Notes: generated by a model not told the origin, from the sequence alone. Shown: positions 22,596 to 34,599, counted from the stretch's first letter. The stretch is DNA of 64,000 nucleotides from Dermanyssus gallinae (GCA_003439945.1 QVRM01006427.1:310001-374000), one strand, 5' to 3'. Made by a program: numbers and translations.

Positions 22596-22725
22596 AGCCC
22601 GGTGGCGCGGTGAATTCGCGTGCGCCCTGGAGGCGACGCATGGGTCAATCCTTACAGTCTCACCTTTGTTTTGATTAGGGTCTGTCTCACGAAGTAATGC
22701 GACAGCGGTTCCGTGGACGTTAAAA
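22596..22725 (+). repeat. tRNA-derived SINE, family 1, copy 1
   Basis: Begins AGCCCGGTGGCGCGGTGAAT with an RNA polymerase III A-box-like head, and ends GGTTCCGTGGACGTTAAAA. Head and tail match the SINE at 42791-42941 (AGCCCGGTGCCGTGATGCAT; AGTCCCGTGGACGTTAAAT), and the middle GTCTGTCTCACGAAGTAATGC matches CCGTCTATGAAGCAATGC there. The B-box region here is diverged (GGGTCAATCC). No target-site duplication is obvious, so it is an older copy. Confidence 0.75.
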
Positions 22726-23038
22726 GTCAGCCCAAACCAGAGACCATACCTTTGTGGCCGACAAAACAGTCTCCGTCCTCTTTCTAGGCTGTCCACTACA
22801 TTAACTCGTTGTATTGTTGTGGATTTAGGACCCATATGCGGTTACAGATTCACGCCGAACGTACCATTGATTGCGCTTTGGCATCAAATAACACCCCTGC
22901 AAAATCTGTTTTTCATAACTGTCAAGAGACTGGTGGTCTATGGCACCCACCTTGCACGCAAGTATATTTATTTGTAATCATTTCGGGTGGGCTTCATCTT
23001 TGGTTGATGTCCGCCCACGTTTGAAAATCATAAACCTA

Positions 23039-23170
23039 AAAATAGGTGGTCACCAAAGCCGGTGCAGAGTCCCTGTAAACCTTAACTAACTCGGCTTTGA
23101 TTTGCGCCGCCGTCCACATCTTGAAATAAAAATGGTCGCTCACGGCACGGAATTCGTGGTTCTCCATGCC
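23039..23170 (-). pseudogene. Mariner transposase N-terminal fragment
   Basis: The minus frame reads MENHEFRAVSDHFYFKMWTA, AQIKAELVKVYRDSAPALVT, TYF. The H-E-F-R-A-V-I-x-Y-x-x-x-K and T-A-x-x-I-x-x-E-L-x-x-V-x-x-x-S-A-P-x-L-x-T-V words are the first helix-turn-helix of mariner transposases. It stops soon after and no catalytic domain follows, so it is a remnant. Confidence 0.7.
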
Positions 23171-23229
23171 TACGAAAAGTGTTGACATGTTTAGTTCGGA
23201 TGATTGCCACACGTGATTCAAATGCCGCC

Positions 23230-25330
23230 TTTGCCTGAAACTTCGTATGTGATAATGTAAAGGGTATTACTTTCCCGTCATGTACCACAGCAATAATTGC
23301 GGAGCTACTTCATTAAGTAGTTGTTTACTTATTCAATTAATTACGTACATGCATGTAAGTGCGCACGTGCCTGTCTATGTACTTGAATTATCCATATTTA
23401 AATATAGAAATGTTTAAAAATAGTATTTAGTTTTTGACATAATTTCTACAAATGTATAAATAATTATGTAAATCGCTAGATCATAGCGACCTCTAGACCT
23501 AGACCTCACCTCACTAGCTCCAAGCTTGGATTCACTTGAATCGAATTGTCTTCCTCTCATTTTGTTTAACAATTTCACTTCTGAAGAAGAATATGTCGAC
23601 ATTCACCTTCCAGGCCGACTGTCTGCGCTTTATTACTTTAAGAATACCATACTTTCTCGCTGGCTGCGATCTTTCTGGCGAGCCCAACAAAACTCAGAAC
23701 TGAGAGAAGAGGGCTGAAGAGCACTGCCAGAATTGCATTACTATTCAATTAAACTCAGCGCAAGCACCGCTAAAAAAGTATGGTGCTACCGCATTTTCGG
23801 TTTGCAACGAATAGTGGACCTTTGAAGCAGTGCTGATTTTTTTGCCTTAGATGCCAGAAATTAAATTCGACAAAGATTAGGGTCTCAAGAAGCAGACTCT
23901 TCCGATTGCGATTTAGCGCCTGAAAACTGCGAGCTTTCGGGCTTAAATAGAGGGTCATAATCATGTACCATCGCGAGGTGTCCAAGAAGCCAATTTTTGG
24001 ATGTATCGTAACGACCGACGCCCCTCCTCTACTTATTTGAACAGGCCTAAACGGTTACGTCTGCTTTCAATCTTCCATACTCGTATGCTCGTACGTCGGT
24101 GAAGATTCATGACTTCTTTTGGCCTCTTGATCGTCAACTGTACCCCTCACTGCAATGCCTCAACCAACTTAAATGCTTTACGTAGCTGTCTATGTCGCGG
24201 CATCGTTTTCACTTGGTATGTTGTCATGTTTTGTACTTTCCTGTCCCAGTTTTGTTGACTAAAAGCTGTAAAGCCATTAGATGACCCGAAATTTTAACCC
24301 GGCCTAAATTACTGCATCTGGTCACTGGCGTTCTAGACTTTTCATGGTCTCTCTTTATTACCAGTTTGTATTACATAATAGGTCAGGTACAGCGACGGCA
24401 ACCTTAAAGTCGCTGTGCCTTCTGCCATCACATAAATTCTTTGCTAATCGGTAGTAGATCGGTAAATCAGGTAAAATATGCTGAAGATAAATGCAAGATA
24501 CTTATTATTAGATCAATGTCTGATCCAAGCACCTCTAATATATACTTATTTATATTAAGGGTGCTTGGAGCGGCAGCATAAGCGGGTTGTAAACGTAACG
24601 TTAGCTAGTTTCGGCTTTGGTTGGAATCTTATATTAAAATTGCAACTTTCTCGCAGATGTGACCAACGATAAGCAAGTCGGCTATAAATAGCAAATCATA
24701 GAATTACTGCGGTCCTCGTAGCTTTCAAACTTACGCTCCGTATATTGTAGATTTTGGTCTTAGAAGTAGTATCTTTTATTTAATTTAGGCAGTTATTCTA
24801 ATGCACATAGCAAGCAGAATGAGTGATACTGGGCACTCCTAGCCTAGGAAGTCCGTCGTTTCTAGTATATTTATTCAGATTTCCGGCTTTTCTGTTGAAC
24901 AAATAGTTACGGTGTCTCTAAGTAACAGCTCGATCAGATTGGTCCCTGTCAAAGTTCTACCATCCGGCGCAGAATATCTCTGAGAAACTCTCTATTTAGT
25001 ACGGTGTATGCTTGGACGGCTTCGGGAAATATAAGCGTACCAAGCTTCTTCTCTGGCGCATGTCGTCTTCACCATTGATGCCGGCATGAAAATGGTATCT
25101 GTTTCCAGCAAGGATTTGGTTCTCCTCCATCTACTTCTCTTAACGGGTACGCATTACTTTCGTTATTAGTCTGTAGGTATTACAAATAAAGTTCAATTAG
25201 CGCGATTTCAGTAACGTGTGTGTGTGACGTATCTCCTGCTGGATCTCAATGTACAAAACAGTTACGCTCCCGGTGTGGTCGAAGCATGACGAGTTTTTTG
25301 CGTGCTCTCCAGCGTTACCTTTAACAGCGC
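23230..25330. other. Intergenic DNA, no gene recognised
   Basis: Largely AT-rich unique-looking sequence. The only structure I see is a hairpin at 24525-24568. The ORFs at 23526-23717 and 23770-23985 show no known family. Confidence 0.55.
24525..24568. repeat. 44-base hairpin with 18-bp arms
   Basis: CCAAGCACCTCTAATATA (24525-24542) and TATATTAAGGGTGCTTGG (24551-24568) pair with two mismatches around an 8-base loop. It is too short for a typical animal microRNA precursor. Possibly the tip of a degraded transposon. Confidence 0.6.
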
Positions 25331-25331
25331 T

Positions 25332-25607
25332 CTAGGGTAAACATTTGTCCCCTCCCAACCAACCCCCTAGCCGAGTTAGGGTTGATGCTCGTATCCCGTC
25401 TAAACAAGTTGCGGTTCGGCCGGACATAGTCTCTAAAAGCTTTTCCGCTTTCACTCGGCTGTGGCTCTTATTCCAGTGTACGTGGCGCCTTTCGCCGTAT
25501 TCGGGACGTCGTTTTCGTCTCCAGTTTCCGTCTGGCGGATTCGGGAACTCAGTGACGACGACGACATGCGATAGGTGTTCATTCATCATTCGTGCCCAGC
25601 TGTTCAT
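25332..25607 (-). pseudogene. Possible R1-like reverse transcriptase N-terminal relic
   Basis: The minus frame contains [20 protein letters not shown] followed by STLTRLGG, resembling the 'M-x-x-(R/K)-x-A-P-G-x-D-G-I' entry block of non-LTR reverse transcriptases. Nothing else of the polymerase follows in frame. Weak. Confidence 0.3.
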
Positions 25608-25839
25608 TCACTGTATTTACCGCGTATCCCTCAAGCACCTTGCTTGTGTTTCCCGACATAGCCAGACAATGCTGAAAGGCTCTCTCGCGTATGAGAACGT
25701 GTCGGATCCACACCTGCAGGTAGTTGCCTACCGCAACTTTCCTTCTGCTTCTGCGGCCCGGACCAACTGTTCGCTTTCCGCTAGCATTCACTTCACTATC
25801 GAGATATCCTCGGCGCTCACACAGTCTCGCGCTTGCGTT

Positions 25840-26026
25840 GTGTGTATATATATATGTTTGTATATGTATGTATATATATGTTTGTATAGGTATGTATATA
25901 TATGTTTGTATATGTATGTATGTATGTATATATATATATATATATATATACATACATACATATACAAACATATATATACATACATATATTTGTATAGGTA
26001 TGTATATATATGTTTGTATATGTATG

Positions 26027-26060
<34 letters not shown>
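25840..26060. repeat. Inverted minisatellite of TATGTATATATATGTTTGTA units
   Basis: Units of about 28-34 bases (TATATGTTTGTATATGTATG and variants with TATAGGTATG) run in one orientation from 25850, invert around an (AT)n core near 25927-25950 (TACATACATACATATACAAA on the far side), then return to the first orientation to 26057. The central part is thus a palindrome. The 281-codon plus ORF across it is a translation of this repeat. Confidence 0.8.
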
Positions 26061-26061
<1 letters not shown>

Positions 26062-26417
26062 ACAAGTAAGGAGATGCGTTTGAATGTATTGCCGGAATCA
26101 AGATCTACGTTGCTTTTGGGACATCTCACGAAGCTATCAATGTTTATAACGGTGCTATTTTATGCAGGGCACGTAAATAGCGTGGGGTGAAGACAATAGC
26201 GCAAGTGTATGTGATGGATTGTGATATATTATTGGATAACGGAATGTGTGCAATAAAAACGGCATTAGGCCGTCGGCGATAAGACAAGGGCCGTGAGAAA
26301 CGGGGAGCTCAACAGCGTTCAAGCCTTTTCCTTCCTCCATACGACCCATTGCGCTGGTGATTGAGGGCTTTACGTACAAGCCGCTAAGGCTAATTCCAGA
26401 CGGGTGCGATCATTCTC

Positions 26418-26461
<44 letters not shown>

Positions 26462-27540
26462 CTATGAGTTTATACACGTATCATATGACATTAATTGTGT
26501 TAGAATTTAGGTAATTGTTAGTTATATTAAAGGGCACAGCGACACGAAAAACTGAAGTAAACCTTCATCGGAAACCTGTGGCTGTTTTGCCTGAGAACCT
26601 AAACACAGCGTTGTCTTTTATCTCTCGATTTTTCACCCTTTTTTTTCCCGAAACCTGAAAGAAATCCCTGGTTCTACGCATATAAACGGGATCGAACGGA
26701 GATCGGACCTCCCTGCCTAAAAGATGATCCTGTCGTTCGTTAATTGGCTTTAATTATAGCAAACCTGACCTCATCTGACCGAGCTCACCTCGGTTGCTGA
26801 CTGCCCGTTGCTATAAAACATTGCGAACAGCTTTACAAGCGCGTTCACCGGCTAGTTCCTCCAACTGAACCAGGAGTGGCGAGAAAGAGGGAAGATTCTG
26901 GGTTCAGGTGAGTCTGCTGTCAGGTTCAGTGGCCTATGCGTTCGTATTTCAGGGTTGGCAAAAGAACTAGGTTAGTCTAGTTTACTACAGCTCGCTGCTG
27001 CTGGGCGAGTGGTACGACACCGTTGTTCTTAGTATTACAACGGTGAGTAATGCATCGGGGTTCGTCCGACCGAATGAGATGCGTACACTGTTTTTCAGCC
27101 TTTCCTGGAACGCTGCACGTGTCTGTGGTGGTGGTTGTGGTTGGCCTGGCTGTCCAGCAGAGATATATCGAGCAATGGCCGGCAGACGATGACAAAGAGT
27201 TGGGGGCTATGAGTCTTGCTTTGATCAACAGGTGAATGCCGCGAGCTTATTGTGATACTGTGCGTGTTCGACGTTGTAATCGATGGTCATGTATGTATGT
27301 ATATATATATATATATGAGACAAGAAAACCTGCGAACAAATTACTTTATCTTGCAAGGCAATACTTTTTTTTAAGTGAGGTTCGTACTTTGTTGCTAATA
27401 GATAAATTAAATGAAAAAAATATATATATATATTGCCCTCCTGAAATGTCTCTTTGTTTGACGTCGAAATCGCAATACCTGACCATTCTGAGATACTAAA
27501 GAAAATTAACGTAACGCAGGTGTATTACTACATATATATT
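26060..27540. other. Intergenic DNA with microsatellites
   Basis: Contains (AT)n at 26420-26456, 27300-27316 and 27419-27432 and a tRNA-like segment at 26680-26765. No coding features are recognised. Confidence 0.5.
26680..26765 (-). repeat. tRNA-like segment, probable SINE relic
   Basis: The minus strand reads AAGCCAATTAACG (A-box-like), then GGCAGGGAGGTCCGATCTCC and GTTCGATCCCG (B-box GGTTCRANNCC with one mismatch). Stems do not close into a full cloverleaf. Weak. Confidence 0.35.
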
Positions 27541-27544
27541 TAAT

Positions 27545-28860
27545 AGGAAGGGAGGTAAAGGTTTTATCAATACCGTACCAGAATTTAACGTTGGAGATCG
27601 GCAATTGCCAGCTAAAGGTATGAGCAATCGATGGAGATATCTTGGAGTTGACTTTGACAGCATGGCAGAGTTGACTCCACCAAGGATATACTCCTTAGTT
27701 TACTCAACAGACTCACGATAGCTCCCCTTAAACCCCACCAAAGACTCATATTTTTGAAAGACTTTCTCATTCCCCGTCTCCTATATAAACTAGTCTCCGG
27801 TCCCAGACCATCTTACGCACTTCTTAGCGACCTAAATAGAGAGATCAGAAAGGTTGTTAAGTCGAAATGGCTTAAGCTCGAAAACTCGGTGCCGAACGCC
27901 TACCTGTACACGCACACAGCACACGGCGGTCTGGACATCCCCTGCCTCCAAACATTCATTCCCAGACTCCGCCTCTCCCGCCTGACAGCACTACAACACT
28001 TCACGCACCCTGGGGTCCAATGGATGCTAACCACCGAGCACTTCAAAAAAGATCTTGCGAAAACAAGATTTCTTTGCGAGCGCTTGGGAACCTCCATTGA
28101 GACCGCTACACAAGAGACCGATTGTCCGATGTCTCAACAACTACACAACACGTTCGATGGGGCACATTTTAAAAAAGCACACAAAACGCCCTTTGTACAT
28201 TACTGGACTAAGGGTATGCCCTACCTATCTGGTAAGGAGTATTTACACTTACTAAAGCTCAGGATCAACGCACTACCAACGCGTGCCAGATTGGCCAGGG
28301 GACGCCCGGGCTACAACAAACGTTGTAGGCACGGGTGTCATGCGCCTGAGACGTTGGCTCATGTCGCTCAGATGTGCGATACAACACACAAACAAACCAT
28401 AAAGAGACATGACGACGTCTGTGATCGCGTGGCGCGTCTTCTCCGCGAAAGGGGTCATGAGGTGGTTCGTGAGCGAGTATTCCGTCGACCGGGCGCACCG
28501 GGTCTAAAGCCCGACCTGGTAATAACAACACCTACCGAGGTCTGGGTTTTAGATGCCGAGGTTTGCGGCCCGAACCGGGACCTGGCAAAAGCGCGGCAGG
28601 ACAAGATCACCAATATGACATCGAGTTCTTAAGAGCGGCGCTCCCCGACCCGCAAAAACCTCGCAGATTCGGATCCATCATTATCTCTATGAGTGGTGTA
28701 TGGGACTCCGAATCTGCGAGGACGCTCTTGGGGTTCGACGTCACGAAGAGGAGTCTTATAGACCTCACCGTGATTGGATATCTCTACTGCAAGAAACTTG
28801 CAACGGGTGTAGCTTCTCTCTATGCATACATGTTTAACTTAGAAGTTTTAACTTAGAAAC
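27545..28860 (+). pseudogene. R2-clade non-LTR retrotransposon, 3' half
   Basis: From 27548 the frame reads ...RQLPAKGMSNRWRYLGVDFD (end of the reverse transcriptase). After a frame change, 27754-28632 encodes the thumb/linker (RLRLSRLTALQHFTHPGVQW) and a restriction-like endonuclease: zinc finger C-R-H-G-C-x7-H-x4-C (CRHGCHAPETLAHVAQMC), then IKRHDDVCDRVARLLRERGH, GLKPDLVITTPTEVWVLDAEV with the catalytic P-D and D-x-E-like pair, and a downstream KARQDKIT. These features are those of R2-type proteins. At about 28612 one base is missing from the expected KITKYD; the frame then continues YDIEFLRAALPDPQKPRRFG to ...RSLIDLTVIGYL. There are at least two frameshifts and the 5' part is absent. The 3' flank is not 28S rDNA, so this is an orphan copy outside the usual R2 site. 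Confidence 0.85.
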
Positions 28861-29474
28861 TAACCCTCTAGGTGATTTTCTATATAGTTTAATTTATGTC
28901 TTGCCAGAACCAACTCTTTGCCCTTGCTACTCTGGACTAGAATTTAGTAGGCTTAAAGTATACACGCCGTGCATACGCTTGAGCTGGTTCTGCTAATTAA
29001 ACTGGTGTAACGACGAAGCTTATCGTTGTTACGCTCACCACCATGGTTCTACACGCACACACAACAAACTGTTGTTGTTGCTGTCTTCATTATTTGACTT
29101 GTCTCTACTGTATAGAATGACATGTATTCGTTGATACGATAGTAGCAGGGTCGCCAAAGCTTGAATGGCATCGGATAGCAACTCGTAACTCAGGCTAAAT
29201 TTGGATAAACACGAAGTGGTAACAGAGAGAGGGTCTGTCGTTGGGTATTGTTCGCATCGGGCAAACAAGTTGTATGTCCAGCCTAAGCCTGCACTTGATG
29301 ATCTGGCTAGTTCAAGTAGTACGAGGCTTAGCCAAGTAGAAATGACCTTCCCGAGTTTGTTTACAGTTCGATGCGGTGCACACTTCGAAATTGAGTCGTA
29401 AGTTTAATTAGGACTGTTCACCCTCCACTCTGTTGAAACAACTTCTGTTTTATATATATGCGTGTACATATGTA

Positions 29475-29524
<50 letters not shown>

Positions 29525-29940
29525 CGTTATGTATCCATGTATGTGTACGATATGAATCTAAAATATGCAAATAGATATACACTAACCCATAAACATGTAT
29601 GTACAATATTTTTACATGGACGTAAGTTGAACGATATATTCAAACTGCACCATACGTTTTTATACTCAGCTACAAACCTAGAAATGTATTGTGTTGTACA
29701 ATTAAAAATAACCTCCTTAAACATTTGTCAAGGTGGTTGTTTTTTTATTCTAGACCATCATCCGTCCTTTACAAGCGTGGAACTCACCGTAAAGTATAAA
29801 TTCAATGCACCGAGAGCCGTAAATGTTGAGATATGCAGGGTTTTTTAACAGTCTTTGCGGCAGCATGGCCGCTGACGCTCAGCGATATGGTTAATCATCT
29901 ACTCTCAATAAGCATCGCTCAAAGAAAATTCGATCAACAA
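28861..29940. other. Intergenic DNA
   Basis: No recognised gene. (AT)n at 29474-29519 sits between TATATGCGTGTACATATG and GCGCGCG flanks. The ORF at 29201-29401 ends in a clean donor (GAGTC|GTAAGT), but its peptide is not recognised and I do not call it. Confidence 0.5.
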
Positions 29941-29942
29941 CA

Positions 29943-30014
29943 GGGACCGAACCGGCGACACACCGGTAGATGACAACCATGACTAGCGCACTAGTCACCT
30001 AGACCACGCCGCCA
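29943..30014 (-). repeat. tRNA-derived SINE head
   Basis: The minus strand reads GGCGGCGTGGTCTAGGTGAC (A-box), then CTAGTGCGCTAGTCATGG and TCGCCGGTTCGGTCCC (B-box). Spacing between boxes is as in a tRNA, but the acceptor stem does not close. The SINE body probably extends down to about 29880. No target-site duplication is seen. Confidence 0.6.
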
Positions 30015-30214
30015 CACCTCAATCTTTCCAAAAGTCGATTCGACACTATTCTTTAATACTTAAATAATGTACGATACCTCTTACGGCGACGGAGGTTTAC
30101 CGCATTTAGGAGAATTTTGCATTTTAGTTGTTTCTTGTATTTCTATCAGCATGCTTTGGCCCATTTTCCGACAACCGTAGAATATAACATGCTAACCATC
30201 GACCTCGTAAAAAA

Positions 30215-30218
<4 letters not shown>

Positions 30219-30274
<56 letters not shown>
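30219..30274. repeat. (AT)n microsatellite, about 56 bases
   Basis: Pure TA dinucleotide tract. Confidence 0.95.
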
Positions 30275-30277
<3 letters not shown>

Positions 30278-30689
30278 CATAATAAATGTCTATTGCATGA
30301 TCGTACAGATGAGCTAAGATACCAAGCATTTTTTTACCGGATTAAGTTATGTTGTAACTAATATAACCACCGACACAAGCTTTCCGCCGAGGCGGTGATG
30401 GGTGCTTTCACCCCGTGGTGGAGATATTTAATGTTTTATCTCTTTATCAGCATTTTGCATACATTATCGACAAACCTGTCGATAGAGTTGTCTTTTCGAC
30501 CCAATCTCAATCAAAGCGGTGACTCAGCAAAAGCGCTCAACCATTCATACAGTGCTGAGAGACGTTACTTTAGAACAAGCGCACAAGAATGAAACTTCAC
30601 CACGCTGAGACTGTAGCTGCAACTTATGGCGCAAGGATTATGTCGTAACCTGATTGAGATGCGTATTGGTGAAATTTTAGACCAAAGAT

Positions 30690-31325
30690 ATCCCGTGTGT
30701 GTTTTTCGACTACATTGCATTCTTGAAGATGAACAACTCAGATGAAAATGGGTGCCATGTTTGCTTAATCAAGGGCAAAAAGAGAAAAGGGAAAATGTGC
30801 GGAAATCCGTTATTCCGGACGAACGAGCGAATACTAGAGAGATGGTGGAGACCTGGATATCAGCTCGTCAATCTCTTCTGCACAATAACTGAAAGATGAG
30901 CAAAAGCTCAGAGCAAAATAGGTGCCGCGTTTACTCAATCAAGCGCAAACAAACGCTCGTGTTTCCGTTTGCCAGCCGTTAGCCAAGAAGTAAAAAAAAT
31001 CTGCCTGATCTCTGGGACAGATTCGTAACCGTCGATGAAAGTCATCACTACAGACCCGAGAACCAAGATGCATCACGCCAATGGTGTGTACCAGGTGAAA
31101 ACCCTCCGAAGTGGAAGAAAGTGCGGTCAAAGATTTTTTTAGATTAACGTGAAATCATTTAGGCGACTACATTGATCACAAGATAATATTGTGCAGGATT
31201 ATTAGACGGCCTGCAGCAAGGACTCAGTGGGAAACGGCCGGCGTTGCAGAAGAAGGTTGTCCTGTTCCACCAAAACAATGCTCCTGCACAGAAGTGCGTG
31301 GAAACGTTTTTCCAGCAATAAAGAG
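30690..31325 (+). pseudogene. Mariner transposase relic
   Basis: Plus-strand frames show FVTVDESHHYRPENQDASRQ, then WCVPGENPPKWKKVRSK, and about 160 bases later GKRPALQKKVVLFHQNNAPA. These match the mariner core: the first catalytic Asp of the DD34D triad is kept in TVDES, while the second is lost (HQNNAPAQ for HxDNAPxH). An upstream stretch is duplicated internally: AACAACTCAGATGAAAATGG with GTGCCATGTTTGC is echoed at about 30906-30950 (AGCTCAGAGCAAAATAGGTG). Multiple stops make it inactive. Confidence 0.75.
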
Positions 31326-31449
31326 ATGAAGGCTGTTGTTAGTGCCTTTTTGCATTTTTCCCATTTTCATTGCACTTGTAGCATGTGTGTACGTAGAACA
31401 TATAGCGTTGACTCAAAGAAAGGAGACGATGCAATGTAAATAACCAAAT

Positions 31450-33390
31450 TTAACTAATGTTTTACTCTTCTTTATTTTTCGTTGCGTCATGCTAGCATAT
31501 CCTGACGTCAACATTCGCCCTCATGAATAACTTGTTGTTCCTAAGCTTATGTACTGCTCACCAGTCTGAGACCCCCTCTAGATGAATAGGAGGATATTGG
31601 TGAAAGGAGGTCGGAGAAGATTCCTGAAACACCTTTGCTTCGTACGCCGCATTGCTGCAACTGATAACGGGTGAATTAGGGGGACAACTTTTTGATATCA
31701 AGGCCAAAGGAAAGTGTATTAAGCTTCTCGGGGAGTAAATCGGATAAAACGTGGAAGCAAAGAAAATCATGGCCTTTCTAAACACGTTTTTATCAGCCCG
31801 GTCTATTTTTAGGGTGTCAGTGTATACCCAACCTGATGGCTGTGGTTTGAATTTAGCATATTAGTGGCTACAACTGGCCGACTGCTTATGACGACGTAGC
31901 GCGTAGCGAAATGGGCCTATGCAAATCCCAAACATACAACACATTTTATAATTAACACGGTGCATATGCTCCGCCTGCCACTTCAATCAACTGCCGAACA
32001 CATGTTAACACCCTGCATTGATCGTTACGATTTGTGCTGTAATTAAATTAACTTGTGCAGTTGTTATATGTAATATTTATCATATCAACGAAACGTATAC
32101 AAATAAATTTAATTTGTTAAACTCTTGAGAAAACGCTACTGTAGGGATGAACACGCAGTGGCACAGGCTACGTACAAGCCCTTCATAATGCAGTAAATTT
32201 AATTACACAAATAATGGGCATATAGACAGCACAAACTATGTATATATTAATTGTGCAACAGGCACGACAACGTCAGCACCTGCCCGGTAAGAAAAGTACA
32301 TGAAACGCTCTGTTGTTGTTACTGTTTTTAACAACGCAGACTATAATTAAATAAAAAACGACGCGAAACGTAGTTTGCTAACAAACGTTTCTGTAGGTTA
32401 ATTGAGTTAATTATGTACATACAATATGAATTATTATATTATTATATTAATTATTAACTTATTAAAAATAATTATTATATTAATTATGTACATACAATAT
32501 TTTTCCTAATATATGATTCTACGACGATTCATTGCTAGTGACGACGATTGGCGACAAGTATATCGTAACCGAGGCGTGACGGCCAGGCGAGTCGATGGTC
32601 GCGCTGGTTGTCAGAACATCCGAACAGAGATCACCTGGATTAGGCCGAACGGGAGAAAGAAAGAAGACACCCGTACGCTCGTCGACAGGATACAAGCGGT
32701 GGCCGCTGTCACGGACATACAGACCCTCCTCGCCGTAGTCGTTGTTATTGTTACGTAGCTTTTGGTCACCAGGAGGGCCGACTAAGGCTCTAATCCCGAG
32801 ATATGGGTGGGCAAAGGCCAACACGACGTCCTTCGATGATAGGTCGGGCGCTGATCGTGCCGCTCGGACGATGAGCTAGCCTGCGGCTTATAAGCATAGA
32901 CCACCTGAATACGTCTTCACGGCATAAACACTTCAGAAAGGTCCCGTCCCGAAGCGCTTAACAACTCACTCAAACGCAAACTCCGCCAATGTTTGGTTTG
33001 CTTCACGTTAGCAATGGAAGACAACGTTGAGCTTTTGCACACCTTGTACTATATTTAACTACTTTGTCGGACATCTTGTCTGGTTGCGCGTTCACCCCAT
33101 TCCCTAGTAGTATCTTAATTCTCTCTCTTAGATATATATATATATATATATATATTTACAAACTGTACTCTAAAGCAGACGCAAGCGTCATTTCTTAGAT
33201 AGTTTGAGCGCGAAAGCAGAGTCGTTTCGTCCAGCAATTTCGTTTTGCTATAAGCGGTTTATTTCATGCCTACTCGGAATGGCACACATTTCCAAAACCT
33301 TTGCAACAGTTACGGATTGTATAAGACAGATAATGGTTGATGGACGTTATCTAGAACAGTTATTGTGATTTAAAAAAAAACAGTTACCAG
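31450..33390. other. AT-rich intergenic DNA
   Basis: Contains a 21-base direct repeat, TTAATTATGTACATACAATA(T), at about 32408 and 32483 on either side of an AT-rich insert, and (AT)n at 33130-33154. The 101-codon minus ORF at 32519-32824 is less AT-rich than its surroundings and contains LYVRDSGHRLYPVDERTGVF, but matches no family I know. Confidence 0.5.
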
Positions 33391-33500
33391 TGAATCTAAG
33401 GATAACACAAGTGAATATAAAGCGAGAAAATTGCTAACTGTACGTAAGTTGAGTCCATCATAATATCGACTATGCGACTGTAGTTTTCATGTGTTTCTTG
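33391..33500 (+). repeat. Direct repeat copy 1 (about 110 bp)
   Basis: TGAATCTAAGGATAACACAA and the following bases to 33500 recur at 34492-34597 (TAAATCTAAGAATAACACAA). Shared words include GCTAACTGTA, GTCCATCATAATAT and CGACTG-AGTT--CATGTGTTT. Estimated identity is over 75%. The two copies are in the same orientation, 1.1 kb apart. Confidence 0.75.
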
Positions 33501-34491
33501 TGCGCCACCGCTTTCGAACTTTTGAGCGGAAGCCTCTCAGCTTGTCAACTTGCATGTCAATAAAGTTATCTGTTGCACGTTTGATATGGTACGGTACCAG
33601 CACATTCCTGCGCCACCCAGGATTATAGATCAGGCGTAGTTGTATTTCACCCCTATGAATTGACTTCGTCTGGTCCACCTAACTACTTCTAAAAACCATT
33701 TCTCAAGCTCCGATAATTCATTCCTTAAGGTTCCTATACCGGAGAGCAGTGCAGTGAGCAGCTATGGAATAAGTACTTTATGCAAGTTCTTATAAATACT
33801 TCAGTCATATATTATTGAGTATTGGAGGGGCAATCAGCCCACTCGACAACCCTTTTACATAACGTTATGTTTTTCTTCAGACAATATGAGTTCAGTGATT
33901 TGAAAGCAAAATAAGAGCGCCTACTGATTACAAATGTGTCGCGAACAAATATGTGTCCATTGTTGTGCATCGTATACAAACATGTGCACGAAACAAATTA
34001 ATTTTGCGGTCTAATGCCTAGCGTATCTACAGATATTCAAAAAGCGTTTAGACTATACTAGCGTATTGTCCACATAGGGCAAGGGGACGTGGGTCCCGCT
34101 GAGGTAGAGAAAATATCGTGGCTGAAATAATCAGACAAACCACACTGACTATGTGTAGAGGGATCTACCATATATTCTAGTAGAAGTAGCAAAATGATTA
34201 ATATTTACACGTTTAATTCACACGGTTTCGAATTCCGCTTATCTTAACAGTTCCACTGGTTTTAGGGGTAACTGGAGCTGAACGATTTCAGACACGTTGA
34301 TAACCCGGTGAAGACAAAAACGCGTCTTCGATCATGTGCCCTCAGTTTCAGCGCAACGTTTCCCCTACGGTCTACTAGTATGTTACGTGTTTTTGTCTTG
34401 AGAATACTAAGGCCGGTACACTCTGGCCGAACCCCATGTAGCCACCTGACTATGTTTCTTCTTTGTAAATAGTAAAAGAGATTGTATTGTG

Positions 34492-34597
34492 TAAATCTAA
34501 GAATAACACAAGTGAAGATAAAGCGCGAAAAGTGCTAACTGTATGTTGGGTCCATCATAATATGGATTATACGACTGCAGTTGCCATGTGTTTTAGA
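34492..34597 (+). repeat. Direct repeat copy 2 (about 106 bp)
   Basis: Second copy of the repeat at 33391-33500. The DNA between the copies (33501-34491) has no recognisable coding sequence. They could be ends of a decayed LTR or other transposon, or a segmental duplication. Confidence 0.75.
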
Positions 34598-34599
34598 TG

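Noticed and set aside
25345..26190. 281-codon plus ORF
   Set aside because: Half of it is the TATGTATA minisatellite (Tyr/Ile/Cys run), and the rest overlaps an antisense retroelement fragment.
29201..29401. 66-codon plus ORF ending in a perfect donor (GAGTC|GTAAGT)
   Set aside because: No clear acceptor, no ATG start, and the peptide resembles nothing known; splice-like hexamers occur by chance.
32519..32824. 101-codon minus ORF with PVDERTGVFFLSPVRPNPGD
   Set aside because: Possible donor (CCAG|GTGATC) but no recognisable family and no convincing acceptor; left as unassigned.
33487..33678. Minus ORF with GEIQLRLIYNPGWRRNVLV resembling a C2 domain start
   Set aside because: Only one block is similar, the calcium-binding loops are absent, and it overlaps a duplicated non-coding repeat at its 3' end.
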